Source of the DNA: Tubiluchus corallicola
Lineage: Eukaryota; Priapulida; Priapulimorpha; Priapulimorphida; Tubiluchidae
Length of the DNA: 64,000 bases
Direction of reading: 5' to 3'
Assembly (NCBI GenBank): GCA_030141605.1
Contig: JAQGDQ010000052.1
Location: forward strand, 494,001 to 558,000
Shown: in pieces, positions 36,801 to 46,304 of the stretch
Layout of the letters: each line of letters begins with the position of its first letter
How positions within the stretch are numbered: position 1 is the stretch's first letter
The notes under the pieces: generated by a model
What the model saw: the letters and a program-made list of their open reading frames with translations, nothing else
Told to the model about the DNA's origin: nothing
Database searches by the model: none
Position numbers and translations under genes: made by a program

Positions 36801-38773
36801 AAAAATTTTTTTAAGTGGTCTGATTTCAACAAGCAATGAAGCTATGTTTCTAAAATTACCTAATCTATAATAAATTCTAAATTTTAATTAAATGCTTTGA
36901 TGAGACACAGAAAGAAGTTAGTCATATACTTCTTTAAAAATATGAATAGAACTAATACAAAAATATTTAGAAAATATGTTTTTCTTTCTCAACATAAGCA
37001 TACCTTTATGTAACTAAAATTATATTAGCAAATGATTCATACCAAAAATATATATTGTAGCTTTACAATTACAATGTCAACACTGCTGTTATAACGTAGA
37101 AAGCTAATGTTAACGTAGTTGTGTCATATTAAGTGATCGTGAGTATTGTCAGTGAAACCACCTCTCTAAATTTAAATGCACAAAAATTAATTATAGAAAC
37201 AAAATGCCATACCATCACAAATCAAACACAAAATGCCTACAACAAATTTAGCAACACAACCAGTCACTTTAACAAAAAAAAAAGAAATATAGTACACGTT
37301 TCCTTGACCACTAAAAGACAACAAAATAAGAAACAAGATGCCTTGAAGTAATTTGAAAGAAAATCATTATCCAGTGAGATCAAACAGCACAGCCAACACT
37401 ATTCAGCAAAACCGGGAAAAATTCCTACCAAATTTATTACATAGCACAATTAAGTCATGAAAAAGGTAAAAAATAAATAGGCCAAATTAACTGCTATGAG
37501 AAATGACTCAGATTCTGAATTAAATGAAATCACAAGAGAAAGTTAAAACTGTTTGCCTAAGCAATAAGGCAATGTTTAGCGAAGTTTCGTAGTCAGGCTT
37601 AGGACAGTAATGTTGCAAATGTGTGTTGTTTTTTATTGTTTTTATTTTATATAAGATTTCCCTCATACATGGAAAACAGGACGATTTTTCATATCCTACC
37701 CCATTTTGAAGTACAGTAAAAAGTACACATTTTAACACCAACAATACTGCAAAAACGTTTCTGATATAAAACAATAGATTAAGATTTTAATTGACGACGG
37801 GCAAGCCCAACTATTTATGACATCACAAACAAACATAATTTTCAACAGGACAAACATTCCTTAAGTGCGTTGCACGCGTTGGTAAAAACGGAAATTGAAG
37901 TACAGTGATACTCTAAGAAATACAATGTGCTATAAAAAACTCTGCAAATTTTAAATTTAAAATTCAAATTTCTAGTTTAGCAATGTTCTCATGCAAGATC
38001 TCAAACGTGTGTACTACGTCATAAACGAACACCTCTGAACTGAGAAGTACACCACCTGTTTTTGGTACAATGCATGCACTGGTACCATCTATCTAACGAA
38101 TGGTGAAATGCGTGTAACAACAAAGAACTAGCCAAGCGAATGCGAATTTGTGTTTGTGTAATAATAATTCTTTCACGCCAGCCATTACAGAAAAATAGTA
38201 TTTTCCTTTCAATATTTCAAAGAGTATATTATTTTGACATACAGTTTAAGACTGGGTCCGGTTTTCCTTTAACTTACCACTTTGACAAACTAATTCAAAG
38301 TGGCAAAGTGGCACTTTGACAAACTAACTCAAGTAGCAAAGTATAGCCAGTGACAACTATAGCACTCAAGTATTCAAACATTGCAGCAGTTATAATCATG
38401 TTCGTGAAAATTCATTATCAGCTTCTTTTAAATGTTTGAATCTATATAATTTTAAAACAAGTAACACATTTGTGGGCTCCTAAAACAGTATAATTTATGC
38501 AGGCAAATCTTTTTGAATATGTTTTGAATTATGCCAAATAGTAAATAAAGATTAGGCTTACCTTTAGTGTTTCAAAAAATTGTACAGGTTCTCTCAGGAC
38601 TTTTATTTGACTAGCATGAACCCTGAACACAGGAGCTTTATCTCCAATGTATGAAAACATGACCAGTCCCTTCCCAGATGACGCAGTATGAAACCAGGAA
38701 TGATAGTTTCGTTTATCTTCTCCAAACGTTTCCAAAAAGGGGATGATCAGTTCTAGCTGTGCTTGCAACAAAC
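18730..38773 (-). CDS. PGS1: CDP-diacylglycerol--glycerol-3-phosphate 3-phosphatidyltransferase (PGP synthase), ten exons
   Basis: PGS1 makes phosphatidylglycerophosphate from CDP-diacylglycerol and glycerol-3-phosphate, the committed step of mitochondrial cardiolipin synthesis. Exons in coding order: 38562-38773, 36462-36539, 33898-34112, 33356-33430, 32611-32792, 28204-28655, 27888-28010, 23828-23930, 21438-21520, 18730-18849. All junctions are GT-AG and all phases agree, giving 547 residues plus a missing start. The phospholipase D-type HKD motif reads HMKIYLFD. The second site is HAKGLWYYL, keeping H and K but lacking the distal acid, as in this family. Also seen: ASLYLGNGELEQEL, TRGSRGEHNSRTMLLPLL, GSPNFGYRSVHRD and the ending VPIWVRYVI. 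Exon 6 has a Ser/Gln-rich loop absent from human PGS1. The start codon may be in the candidate exon at 43419-43524. A + strand glycosyltransferase gene lies in the intron before 23930. Confidence 0.93.
18850..21437. other. PGS1 last intron, no other gene recognised
   Basis: Several moderately long open frames occur on both strands (18828-19166, 20331-20528, 20374-20604). None shows a known family motif or suitable splice sites. Three were tested as the PGS1 terminal exon and rejected before the true one was found at 18730-18849. Confidence 0.5.
21438..21520 (-). CDS. PGS1: PGS1 exon with YRSVHRD
   Basis: An 83-base exon encoding YRSVHRDTELQLAIVTDN and QLQEELHK. The human counterpart is YRSVHRDLEAQIAIVTEN. 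Confidence 0.95.
22727..23815 (-). mobile_element. 5'-truncated LINE in a PGS1 intron
   Basis: Read on the - strand it begins FVYLGAVFTSDGHVTSAVEA and FIVKKKVFNAALMAA, the typical region after the RT domain of CR1/L2-like elements. It decays through frameshifts and ends at 22727 in a short (CTAA)n tail. The 5' limit lies about 10 bases downstream of the donor of the PGS1 exon at 23828. Confidence 0.75.
23828..23930 (-). CDS. PGS1: PGS1 exon with second active-site motif
   Basis: A 103-base exon encoding WTFHAKGLWYYLPG and PCMTLIGSPNFG, phase 1 out. It is separated from the previous exon by about 3.96 kb containing the nested copy 3 gene. A LINE fragment begins only about 10 bases past its donor. 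Confidence 0.95.
25555..25697 (+). CDS. Galactosyltransferase copy 3, exon 1 (signal anchor)
   Basis: ATG at 25555 in the context AAACAATGC, 47 codons plus two bases, donor ATGAG|GTATGC. The hydrophobic stretch is flanked by Arg residues. Confidence 0.8.
25555..27086 (+). CDS. Beta-1,4-galactosyltransferase-like protein, copy 3 (two exons), nested in PGS1
   Basis: Coding exons 25555-25697 and 26117-27086 give 370 residues. Exon 1 ends CCC ATG AG and exon 2 starts A AAA ATG, so the join is in frame and in the same phase as copy 2. Residues 8-28 form a hydrophobic signal anchor (CYCFVFVFSTMTMIITL) typical of a type II Golgi protein. Catalytic landmarks: VLVIVPYRDRKENLK, FHDVDLIAEDD, WGWGGEDDD, EGLNSINYTL. 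Leu again replaces the Tyr289 equivalent (26578-26580). The metal-ligand pair differs: Ala (26733-26735) stands where copies 1 and 2 keep Met, in ALPH against MLSH, which may change metal preference. A basic C-terminal tail of about 60 residues is longer than in the other copies. The gene lies in a PGS1 intron on the opposite strand. Confidence 0.9.
26040..26107. repeat. (TTA)n microsatellite next to a splice acceptor
   Basis: Nearly pure TTA/ATT trinucleotides ending about 9 bases before the exon 2 acceptor of copy 3. On the + strand it provides a T-rich tract. Confidence 0.9.
26117..27086 (+). CDS. Galactosyltransferase copy 3, exon 2 (catalytic domain)
   Basis: Follows the acceptor TTATTATGTATTTTAG, which is itself preceded by a (TTA)n microsatellite in place of a normal pyrimidine tract. 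The frame is open to TAA at 27084. Confidence 0.93.
27888..28010 (-). CDS. PGS1: PGS1 exon with GFYGASGILGSIPPAY
   Basis: An exact 41-codon exon between TTTTTGTTAAG and GTAAAAA. It matches human NGFFGAKGVAGAIPAAY in order and spacing. Confidence 0.94.
28204..28655 (-). CDS. PGS1: PGS1 exon 6 with Ser/Gln-rich insertion
   Basis: 452 bases. It encodes GDYNEFQKRAKQIID, a low-complexity Ser/Gln/Asn stretch, then LIYPLVQMGQLG and LASGYFNLTEEYCE, which match the second half of the enzyme. The low-complexity loop corresponds to a variable region in human PGS1. Confidence 0.93.
29447..29703. mobile_element. Miniature hAT element, 257 bp, with 8-bp target duplication
   Basis: Perfect 15-bp terminal inverted repeats CAGGGCCTATTTCAG are flanked on both sides by AGTACCTG (29439-29446 and 29704-29711). 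CAGGG-type ends and an 8-bp duplication identify the hAT superfamily. The interior is GC-rich, with no transposase. It lies in the PGS1 intron before exon 6. Confidence 0.9.
30751..31330. mobile_element. Possible decayed pogo/Tigger-like element
   Basis: The left edge, CAGTCGCCGCTTAATAGG followed by GGGACCGACGTG and GACCCAATTAACCG, looks like a terminal region of pogo-like elements. A - strand translation near 31060-31180 reads ESNVSEQMIQNCF, which could be a transposase C-terminal trace. No matching right-end inverted repeat was found. Confidence 0.3.
32611..32792 (-). CDS. PGS1: PGS1 exon with ANLSNDYFTNRQDRY
   Basis: 182 bases, phase 2 in and phase 1 out. It continues the first active-site half and then reads CQEIADCFESLVEAV as in human PGS1. 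The donor is GAAG|GTGTTG. Confidence 0.93.
33356..33430 (-). CDS. PGS1: PGS1 exon with first HKD motif
   Basis: A 75-base exon encoding FSETVGLQHMKIYLFDNSII. His, Lys and Asp of HxKxxxxD are all present. It was found by looking for the piece missing between its neighbours; both splice sites fit. Confidence 0.93.
33898..34112 (-). CDS. PGS1: PGS1 exon with TRGSRGEHNSRTMLLPLL
   Basis: 215 bases, phase 0 in and phase 2 out. VRVLLDYTRGSRG and VRVALYHTPNLRGF closely match the family. Confidence 0.95.
35768..36395. repeat. Diverged direct duplication in a PGS1 intron, about 505-bp spacing
   Basis: 35768-35885 and 36272-36395 share in order CGAACATCGAC/CGAAGATCGAC, CTTCCTTTAGATAC/TTTCCTTTAGATAC and TCTCACACTTT. 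The sequence between is unrelated to any known element. Confidence 0.55.
36462..36539 (-). CDS. PGS1: PGS1 exon with ASLYLGNGELEQEL
   Basis: A 78-base, 26-codon exon lies between TTTTTTTGTGCAG and GTAAAAT. RIVLASLYLGNGELEQEL is a family hallmark. Confidence 0.92.
38278..38345. repeat. Short tandem repeat, 34-bp unit
   Basis: CACTTTGACAAACTAA starts at 38278 and again at 38312, each followed by TTCAA/CTCAA and AGTGGCAAAG/AGTAGCAAAG. Confidence 0.75.
38562..38773 (-). CDS. PGS1: PGS1 exon, N-terminal domain start
   Basis: It encodes APVFRVHASQIKVL and PVQFFETLK, matching the segment before the first catalytic half in human PGS1. It ends at AAG|GTAAGC in phase 0. The upstream boundary (acceptor TATAGCACAG) is chosen by the open frame and is less certain than the donor. 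Confidence 0.8.
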
Positions 38774-41497
38774 CTGTGCTATACAAAACTTACTTTTAAA
38801 TTTATAATTATGAACAAATCAAAACAATGCAAGTCCCAGTCAAACAGCAGTCTTGAAATTTTGCATTATGTTTAAGTATGTTTAAACCTGCTCAATAAAG
38901 TGAAACATGATGTGGAAGGCAGTAATGCTGCATCCTTTACAGCTGTCATACAAAACTGTAATCATAGGCACACCTAAAGCTTTGAAAAAGCAGCTTGTGA
39001 ACATTGGACTAGACCTCAGATCATGCACAGATCTTAGTACTATACTAGAGATAAAACTTAATGTCACTGCTCTGATCAAGGTTAAACATCAGAACAATTT
39101 CAACAAAATTATCAGTTTACTATTAGAAAAATGTTATTGTTGCATGAGCTATATGTTCAACTTTACTCATTTTGTGCTTTTTGACTATTTTAGCAAGTTG
39201 CATGTAAATGTGTTGAACAAAGACTTGTTGGACAAAACAGTGAATCCCGTAAGCAACTGTATAAATACTAGCAAAAATACTGTCGTTTATTCTATTAATA
39301 AACAGAAATGCAAGGCGTTACTTTACATCAACATCTGCACAAATGAATTATAAAGGGCATAATCTTTTAACACTGCACTGTGATGTCTTTGCTTCTTTCT
39401 TTCTTTATGCCCTGGCAACATTTTGCTTAATATCTCCAAAGTATGCAAACAAAGGGCATGAAACATACAGGGCACTTACCCAGGTGGGGAAATAATGGCG
39501 ACCTTTGATCTCCAGGTCAATAGTCAATGACACTATGCACTGGTAAATTTTTCGATTAGTTCCCAACTTCCAGGATTTTGAGTTGGGCTTAAAAAAATTT
39601 CACAGGTATTTTGGTGTTGTAATGACAAATACGCATTGGATGTTTAAAAAGCTAAGACTTCTTAATGGTTCAAGACTGAAGTCAGAATGTGAAAATCATG
39701 GCAAACGGTTTTAGTTCACAACTTTTCTTACTCGTAGGGCTTTGAGCCGAGTTAAAATTATTTTTCACAGGTATTTTGGTATCATGCGGTAGATGTGCAG
39801 AGTGCAGCTGGGGTTTCAAAAAGACGGGATTCTAGGTTTCTTTAAAGGCTGGAAATAGGAGCAAAATTGTAAAATCTTGTGACATCCATGGAAGAAAATA
39901 TCAATACAGGGTTATGCCAATAACTGAATAACATAGCATTTTGAACACCAGCACTTTAACAAACATTAATCATATAATGCATTATACTATGTATTAAAAT
40001 AATTTTGATGCCAAGTACCCCTCCCCTGCTAGAGTATGCAACATTATTTTTCATAAATTTTGTTGCTCAGCTTTTTCAATCTGACACATCTCCAAGCATA
40101 TGCATGATTTCTCACCATAATATTGCTCACAACTAAAAAGAACAAAAGTCGCACATATCGTCCACAATGGGGATGCAAACTAATGAGACCACAGAGTAGA
40201 TTGATAAATAGACTCGATTTTATTGGATGCAGGGCTGCTCTTTGTTGTGTAATGGTATCATTATTAACACCAGAAAATTACCTATTTTTAGTTATGATAA
40301 TTTCTTAAAGTATTCCAAGTAAAAGGTTATTTAAACGACATCTCCTTCATTGTCGTGGATATATAGAACGAGAAGGCATCTGTATCGTGATACGAAATAA
40401 TCCACAAAAAACGGTAGCGATATTTTCTGTAGTCCTGCAATTCCAACTATTTACAGGCATTATTAAATTATGAGACCTATACATAAATTTAACAAATGTT
40501 GCAATTCATTTTAGTTCTAAGAAAAATTAATTTATTAAAGTAATAATCACACTGCCAATGAAAAACCACAAATTACTTAAAAGACTCACAATATTTTCAA
40601 TTATAAATGCAAAAATTCTTTATGGCGACCAATATGGAAGATTCAGCAGTGGCTTAGCAAAAACTAACTTTTTTGTAATGCCTGCACCTTTAAAAGGCAT
40701 TATTAACCTTACACGAAAAAGATTACCAAAGGTCAACTTTTCCTTGCTGTAAAGGCATCTGCATGTCATAACCCAGTGCCATAATATTGCCACACCATTT
40801 TAGGGTATTTTTGGTAGCCCAATTTTAGTTGAACTTTGCTCTACTAATCATAAATAATTAGTATTTTGATGTTTCATTTCCTGTACAAAAGGAGACAAAT
40901 AAAAAATTTTTGAAATGCTGATCTAGATATAGACTCACTCGGATATAGATTTCCATTTTTACCTAAACCCAATTTTAAATTTGAACACTTTTAACCTAAA
41001 ACATTTCAGAACGAGCAACCAGTAAAGCCATATTGCATTTACCAAACAAGCTGTATATCTCCGGAATGTTCTTCCTTTGGAAATCAAGCAAGCTGATTCA
41101 TTTACATATTCAAAAAATTACATATCGAAATATACTAAGCACAGATTCAAATATCCGATGTACCAAAATGATAATGTTCAGTCAGATTCATTTTTCATGT
41201 TCTTTCACCCACAATAGTACTACACATCAAAATTGTCAGTTAATGAAATTAATTATCACAGAATTTGATTCAGTCATCTATGTGTAATTTTATTGTGCCA
41301 TAGTAAATTTTACTGTTAATTTGATTAGTTGGTGCAAAAGCTATTTACTTTTCAATTTAAATTTATGTGAGTTAACATAAACCACAGTTTTACAACAGAT
41401 TTAGCAAATGATGGTACATAAAATAGATATTGTCGATAATGTGTGCATTTGTCAACTTATTAACATAAACAACAACATTAGATTATGTATGTTTTAG
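38774..41497. other. Interval upstream of the first secure PGS1 exon
   Basis: No supported exon. If the candidate exon at 43419-43524 belongs to PGS1, this is its first intron. A weak direct repeat of about 165-bp spacing occurs at 39598 and 39763 (TTCACAGGTATTTTGGT). Confidence 0.4.
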
Positions 41498-41947
41498 CAG
41501 GGTTCCCACAAATTTTAAAATAAATTTCCCTGACTTTTCTATGAGTTTTCCCTGACCAATTATTGATTTTCCATGACCAAGATAAGCAGAAATTACATTA
41601 CCAGTATACATATTCAACATTTTTGGGTATTGAAATTCATACATATACTGATATATAATGTGTTGGCACAGTTGAGTAGTGCTAACGAAATTTCACTAAT
41701 CACATTAAATAAACTTTGATAATTCAATCATTATTTTTGCGAACAGAAATCGAAACTGGGAGTTTGACATAGCAAAATTTCATTTGAACATGAATAGCTG
41801 AAAATATGTTTGGAAAAAATATCGGCTCACAGTGATTATTTTTGCAACCCTTTCCAATTTCCCTGACTTTTTACCAAATTATCTTTTTTCCTGACTTTCC
41901 AGGATAGCCTGTATTTTCAAAGATTTTCCCTGACCGTGCAAACCCTG
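41498..41947. mobile_element. hAT-like miniature element, about 450 bp
   Basis: The left end is CAGGGTTCCCACA and the right end in reverse is CAGGGTTTGCACGG. Inside both ends runs the inverted phrase TTTCCCTGAC, repeated several times. This design is known from hAT-derived miniature elements of many animals. The flanks TGTTTTAG and GTTTAAGG resemble each other but are not a clean duplication. Confidence 0.6.
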
Positions 41948-42313
41948 GTTTAAGGGAGACCAAAGAAGCCACAGCTTATAGGGGCCACCCAGAGAGCAAT
42001 ATGATGATGTTCAAGAAGGTAATTATGGCAGTTTATGACTAAAATTTTGTAAATATTTAAAGCGTATGGTTAGCACGTTAGTAACATAAATGGAGAGATT
42101 AGTGTAATGGTTATTTTTCCTGTTCTGAGGATCATAGCACACATATGAAAATTTCTAATTGCAATAGCATATTTTATACTAACAGCAGTTGATGATAATT
42201 TGTGATTGACAGGTACCCTGAAATAGACTTGTGCGGAGTGATAAATCAAGTGTTTTCGTTTAGAGTTGGCTAAAATTTACAATTCCCACAAACAAAAATT
42301 AGTACGTGAAACA

Positions 42314-42389
42314 GATTAGGGTTGGTGTTAGGGTTAGGGTTGAGATTAGGATTACGGTTGGGGTTAGATTAGGGTTTGGTCTAGGGTAT
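42314..42389 (+). repeat. Interstitial telomere-like tract
   Basis: Degenerate TTAGGG units occur, including GTTAGGGTTAGGGTTGAG and GATTAGGGTTTGG. About ten diverged hexamers are present. Confidence 0.75.
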
Positions 42390-42674
42390 TATTTATATTG
42401 ACTGGGTAATTGTAAACTCCTTTCCTACTGTTTACTAACTGGGCATCCTACACATAACATCAAAAGTTAGGTATGAAAAATTTATTATTGATAATAAAAC
42501 TGATCATTATTGACGCAAAGGCTACATCAAATGGGATCAAATACTGATACGTGAAAAAAGAATTTATTTCTCTACTGATGTTTAAAAAGTTAAGACTGGC
42601 CACATTGAAGTACAAGCGAAACAGGTACGAGGTGGTACAGATAATAGAACACTGCATGGGATAGACAGACTGCA

Positions 42675-42890
42675 TTTGGACAGATCATATGAACATACAG
42701 GACACACAAAGAACAAACAGAGGACACCCATTTAAACGGCCCAAAATAAGATTGCATGGAAGATGGAACGAAAGAAAATATCTATTCTCCCCTAAAATAA
42801 ATGCCTGGAAAAACCTGCCTTATCGTGTAGTCAAGCCCACTAGTTAAGCGCAACTCAAGGCTCGTTTGGATAAACACTGACAAAACCACC
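42675..42890 (+). mobile_element. LINE 3'-end fragment
   Basis: Across frames it reads GHTKNKQRGHPFKRP-like sequence, then WNERKYLFSPKINAWKNLP and LKARLDKH. This is the usual C-terminal order RGH..., FFS.R....WN.LP, FK..LD.H of CR1/L2-like polyproteins. Confidence 0.6.
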
Positions 42891-43418
42891 AAAAAAATAC
42901 ATTCTAACACTAACAGGCCTATGATATGAAGTCCTTCACTGGTGGCGTCTTTAGGAATATTTGCTTTTTACAGTGCACTTAGAAAAGCAGAGGGATTAAT
43001 AGCAAAATAATTAAGCTAAATCCCCATCAATTCAATTCATTGTGCAAACACGAAATTAACATTACATACATTGGCAAGTACAAAAAAATTATATGCAAGT
43101 TGAACTACAGATTACTATCATACATTATAAAAAACAGGCGTACTCCTACTTAAGTTATACCAGCTATTGAGACACAAATCGACTATTACATCAGGTGACC
43201 AGGCTACTGAAGCATACACAAAAATTGGATACACCTTTATTGCTATGAAATGAATGAACTAACCTATAACAAGATTTTATTTTGGATACTTTGCTATGAA
43301 ACTTGCAAAGAATCATATAGAAGGTTGCCATTATAGTTTTTCAAGCGGCATCTATTGGACAAATAACAGTTAAACCACATGGTAATTTTTTGCAAAAAGT
43401 TTATTCGTTATGCCTTAC

Positions 43419-43524
43419 CATGCCTTGTGTAACTTGAAAACTTTCGTTTTCTCAATTGCTCTTGTGCAACCTTTTCTAATTCTTTATTGTGTAAGTGAAT
43501 ATTTTCAAACTTCGCAATTTCCAT
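43419..43524 (-). CDS. Candidate first coding exon of PGS1
   Basis: On the - strand an ATG (43522-43524) opens a 35-codon charged frame, with HNKELEKVAQEQLRKRK and SSYTRH, ending at a good donor CATG|GTAAGG in phase 1. That is the phase needed by the PGS1 exon at 38562-38773, so joining them would give a 582-residue protein, near the family length. Against this, the peptide lacks the Arg-rich, acid-free look of a mitochondrial presequence, and another exon could lie between. The opposite strand also has a short open frame with its own donor (see findings). Confidence 0.4.
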
Positions 43525-43559
43525 CCGTATCGCCAACGCGAAATGTCGGTGGTAGTGAC

Positions 43560-44295
43560 CAGAGACGCGGACCCAGTATTTTCAAGTCCGCAACTCCGCG
43601 GGTCCGCAAAAGAATAGTCAGCGGACCGTATGAAATCGTCAGATCAGCGTTCAGATGGTTTTACGAACAGGGCACCAAATATCAGTTTTGCAGCACAGTG
43701 TAGGTTTTTCCGGAATGACAAAATGACGAATCTTCCTTCTTTAGTATACCGCTGAACAATCATTTCAGTCGTCCTTAAGTTAAAATAACTCATCACTTCA
43801 TCATCGCATTCCACATCCTCACTACACCTAGAAGTCTCAAGTAGTTACACATTCACATTCATGATTCAATCTCATGATATAAAAATTAATACTTCCTTTA
43901 TCAAATTTTACTAATCTCCAGGCATTCCAACCACCCGATTAACGTACTAGATCAGTCAGTTGCCTTGCATAGCAGCAGATTGCGCGAGAAAGCAGCAAAA
44001 TCACACCAATAGCAGTGGGTGAAACAAGAGCTTTTTGGTAACGTGCACATGCAATACCGTCCAACAGTCGAAGACTGCTGGTCATTGTCGGTCCCTACAC
44101 AATTAAACATGCCCCATTATTAGAAAGGGGGTAAAAATAATTGGACATTGCACGATTTACGTATCTCGCTATCGGGCCGCGAACAATAGTTGAGAAATTA
44201 CTTAATTCCCCAGCTCCGCATTCCGCAAGAAGTTTGGGTCGGAAATCCGCATCGCAAAAATTGTTCGGATCCGGGTCCGGATGCGCGATTTTCTG
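43560..44295. mobile_element. Non-autonomous hAT element, 736 bp, with 8-bp target duplication
   Basis: GTAGTGAC flanks the element on both sides (43552-43559 and 44296-44303). The ends are imperfect inverted repeats: CAGAGACGCGGACCC on the left, and CAGAAAATCGCGCATCC then GGACCC on the right in reverse. Subterminal GC-rich blocks (TCCGCAACTCCGCGGGTCC) contrast with the AT-rich surroundings. No transposase was seen. It sits 36 bases upstream of the candidate PGS1 start codon. Confidence 0.8.
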
Positions 44296-44616
44296 GTAGT
44301 GACGCTACATGTACAACGGGCACGTGCGATGTTGAGCGCCGGTTGGTGCATTAGCCTCAACACCGCATTTGTACTACAGCGCTTGCGTTAAATATCTGGA
44401 AAGTACCTCACTTAGTATAGTTATACATAAAATAACAATAATAATTAATCAAAATTTTTGTGGAGCTTTTTTTTATTCCTTATTATTTTTGTAAAGTGTT
44501 GTGATATTTCACCAAATTGCATTTTAATACTATTTTTTTCACTATTTTGTCTGCTATATTCATTGTGTAATTCAATTGCAATTTTCAATTTCAATTTATT
44601 GCTCAAATACATAATT

Positions 44617-44624
44617 ACATATAT

Positions 44625-44708
<84 letters not shown>
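44617..44708. repeat. (TA)n microsatellite
   Basis: Almost pure AT dinucleotides with a few CATA interruptions. Frames here translate to Tyr-Ile repeats and are not genes. Confidence 0.95.
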
Positions 44709-44878
44709 AATTAACATTTTTGGTATAAATTGTATTATATAGATAAGTTAGCTAACTAATTAAATAGAAGTACACTGATACAAAATCACAGTTAAGTGCT
44801 GTATTTTTCAGTGTCAACAATGAAAGAAAAGGAAAAAATGACTTGAGTAATATTTGTTTCAGCCATTTGAATAAAAGA

Positions 44879-45048
44879 TCATAAGAAATAAAATAATAAG
44901 GAATGAGTTGTAAAAGAATTATGATCAAAGTTTGCTGCCGTAATGCCAATTTCTTCTTCTGTGGAGAGTGGAGATAGTGTTGCCGACTTAAGTTTCTTGA
45001 ACTGATGTGGACTACGATCCAAACTTATAAATACGTGAAGCACAAAGC
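44879..45048 (-). CDS. Candidate terminal exon of an unidentified small protein
   Basis: On the - strand an acceptor TTTTTTATAG is followed by an open frame of 55 codons to TGA: FVLHVFISLDRSPHQFKKLK, then SATLSPLSTEEEIGITAANF and a hydrophobic end. Its composition looks coding and unlike the surrounding AT-rich noise. A possible preceding exon near 45698-45720 has a donor CTAG|GTGAAA in the matching phase and would start within an ACATAG repeat. I do not recognise the family. It lies between HARS and PGS1, on the strand opposite HARS. Confidence 0.35.
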
Positions 45049-45707
45049 CTATAAAAAATAAAATAAAACCAATTAATAAACTATACTTTATGCAATGTAT
45101 AATTATACAGACATGTTTAAAATTTCTTAACTTTTAAGCATTTGAATACTTCACAGATTTTAATTCAGTTAAATTCAGTTTATTCACTCAAATATGTGAG
45201 AAAAAAATAATATTGAAAAATGGGCTATGATTTATTAAAACTTAGTAGCTTCAATAAATTAACACATAATTAAACAAACAAAAAAGTTTAATTAATAATT
45301 AACTAGGACTAATAATATTAAAGCATACAGATATTTACATTAAACAAAATAATATTATGTTCACCCAGCATTCCTCATTATTGTTTGTGTGTGGTATAGA
45401 GAGTTTTGTTTGACCTACAGAGTATGCATTCACTGATAAGGGTCAGACTTATTGTTGGAACAAAAATACCAAAATGCAATTCATTTATAACAAATTATTG
45501 TTCATTTGTAGAACTCAGTAATCTAACAATTTGCATTACTTATCTTATTTCACTGCTGTACAATGACAATAATGTAAGGTTTTTATTAGTTTACAATGAA
45601 ATAAACTTGATAGACCTATTTCACTTCAATGGTATTCTTGCACAGAGAAAATATGTTTGATGATGCGGCAAGGTTTCACCTAGCTGCCCATAATGGTCTG
45701 TACTACA

Positions 45708-45732
45708 CATAGACATAGACATAGACATAGAC
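45708..45732. repeat. (ACATAG)n hexamer repeat
   Basis: About four tandem copies of ACATAG. Confidence 0.85.
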
Positions 45733-46211
45733 TACAATACTTCGTATGAGGAAAATTCAAAGGAGATACTAAACAAAATGTTATTATTAGTTAGTATTTA
45801 TTATTACACGTAATTAGGCCAAAACAGTGGGCCTCCTTAAGTTTAAGAAGTATATAATATCAAAAAATATTGGATTCATGTTCATCCTAATGACTACTAT
45901 TCATAATTTTAGTAAAATTAAAATTTAAAATCTGAATAATAATTATCTTAATATTTCTAGGTAATAAATGAAATTAAAAACGACGATTAACCTCAAAACG
46001 ATTTAGAAGCATTAATGAAGTTCAGTTTCCGTTGCTGTACGTAGTACGTACCACTATGTAGGGACTATCTAGGCGATTAGACCAGCTCTAAGAGCGCGTG
46101 CGGCATATGGGCTAGGGCACCAAACGGCTCCCAACATACATTTTTGTTCCGCATCGGCAAAACTGTGTTGGTTAAAATCTTACAATATTTACTAACTGTG
46201 TTTAATGAAAT

Positions 46212-46304
46212 ATGGCAGAAAGTAAAATTGAGGTTTTGGAAGCAATAAAGCAACAAGGTGAAGTCGTCCGTAAGTTGAAAGCTGATAAAGCAGACAAAGA
46301 AAAG
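46212..46304 (+). CDS. HARS1: HARS exon 1, WHEP domain start
   Basis: ATG at 46212 begins [20 protein letters not shown], then [10 protein letters not shown], a typical WHEP first helix. The donor AAG|GTTGGT is weak, but spacing against human HARS across the junction is exact. Confidence 0.85.

Noticed and set aside
44445-44742. Open frames of Tyr-Ile repeats on both strands
   Set aside because: They are translations of the (TA)n microsatellite.
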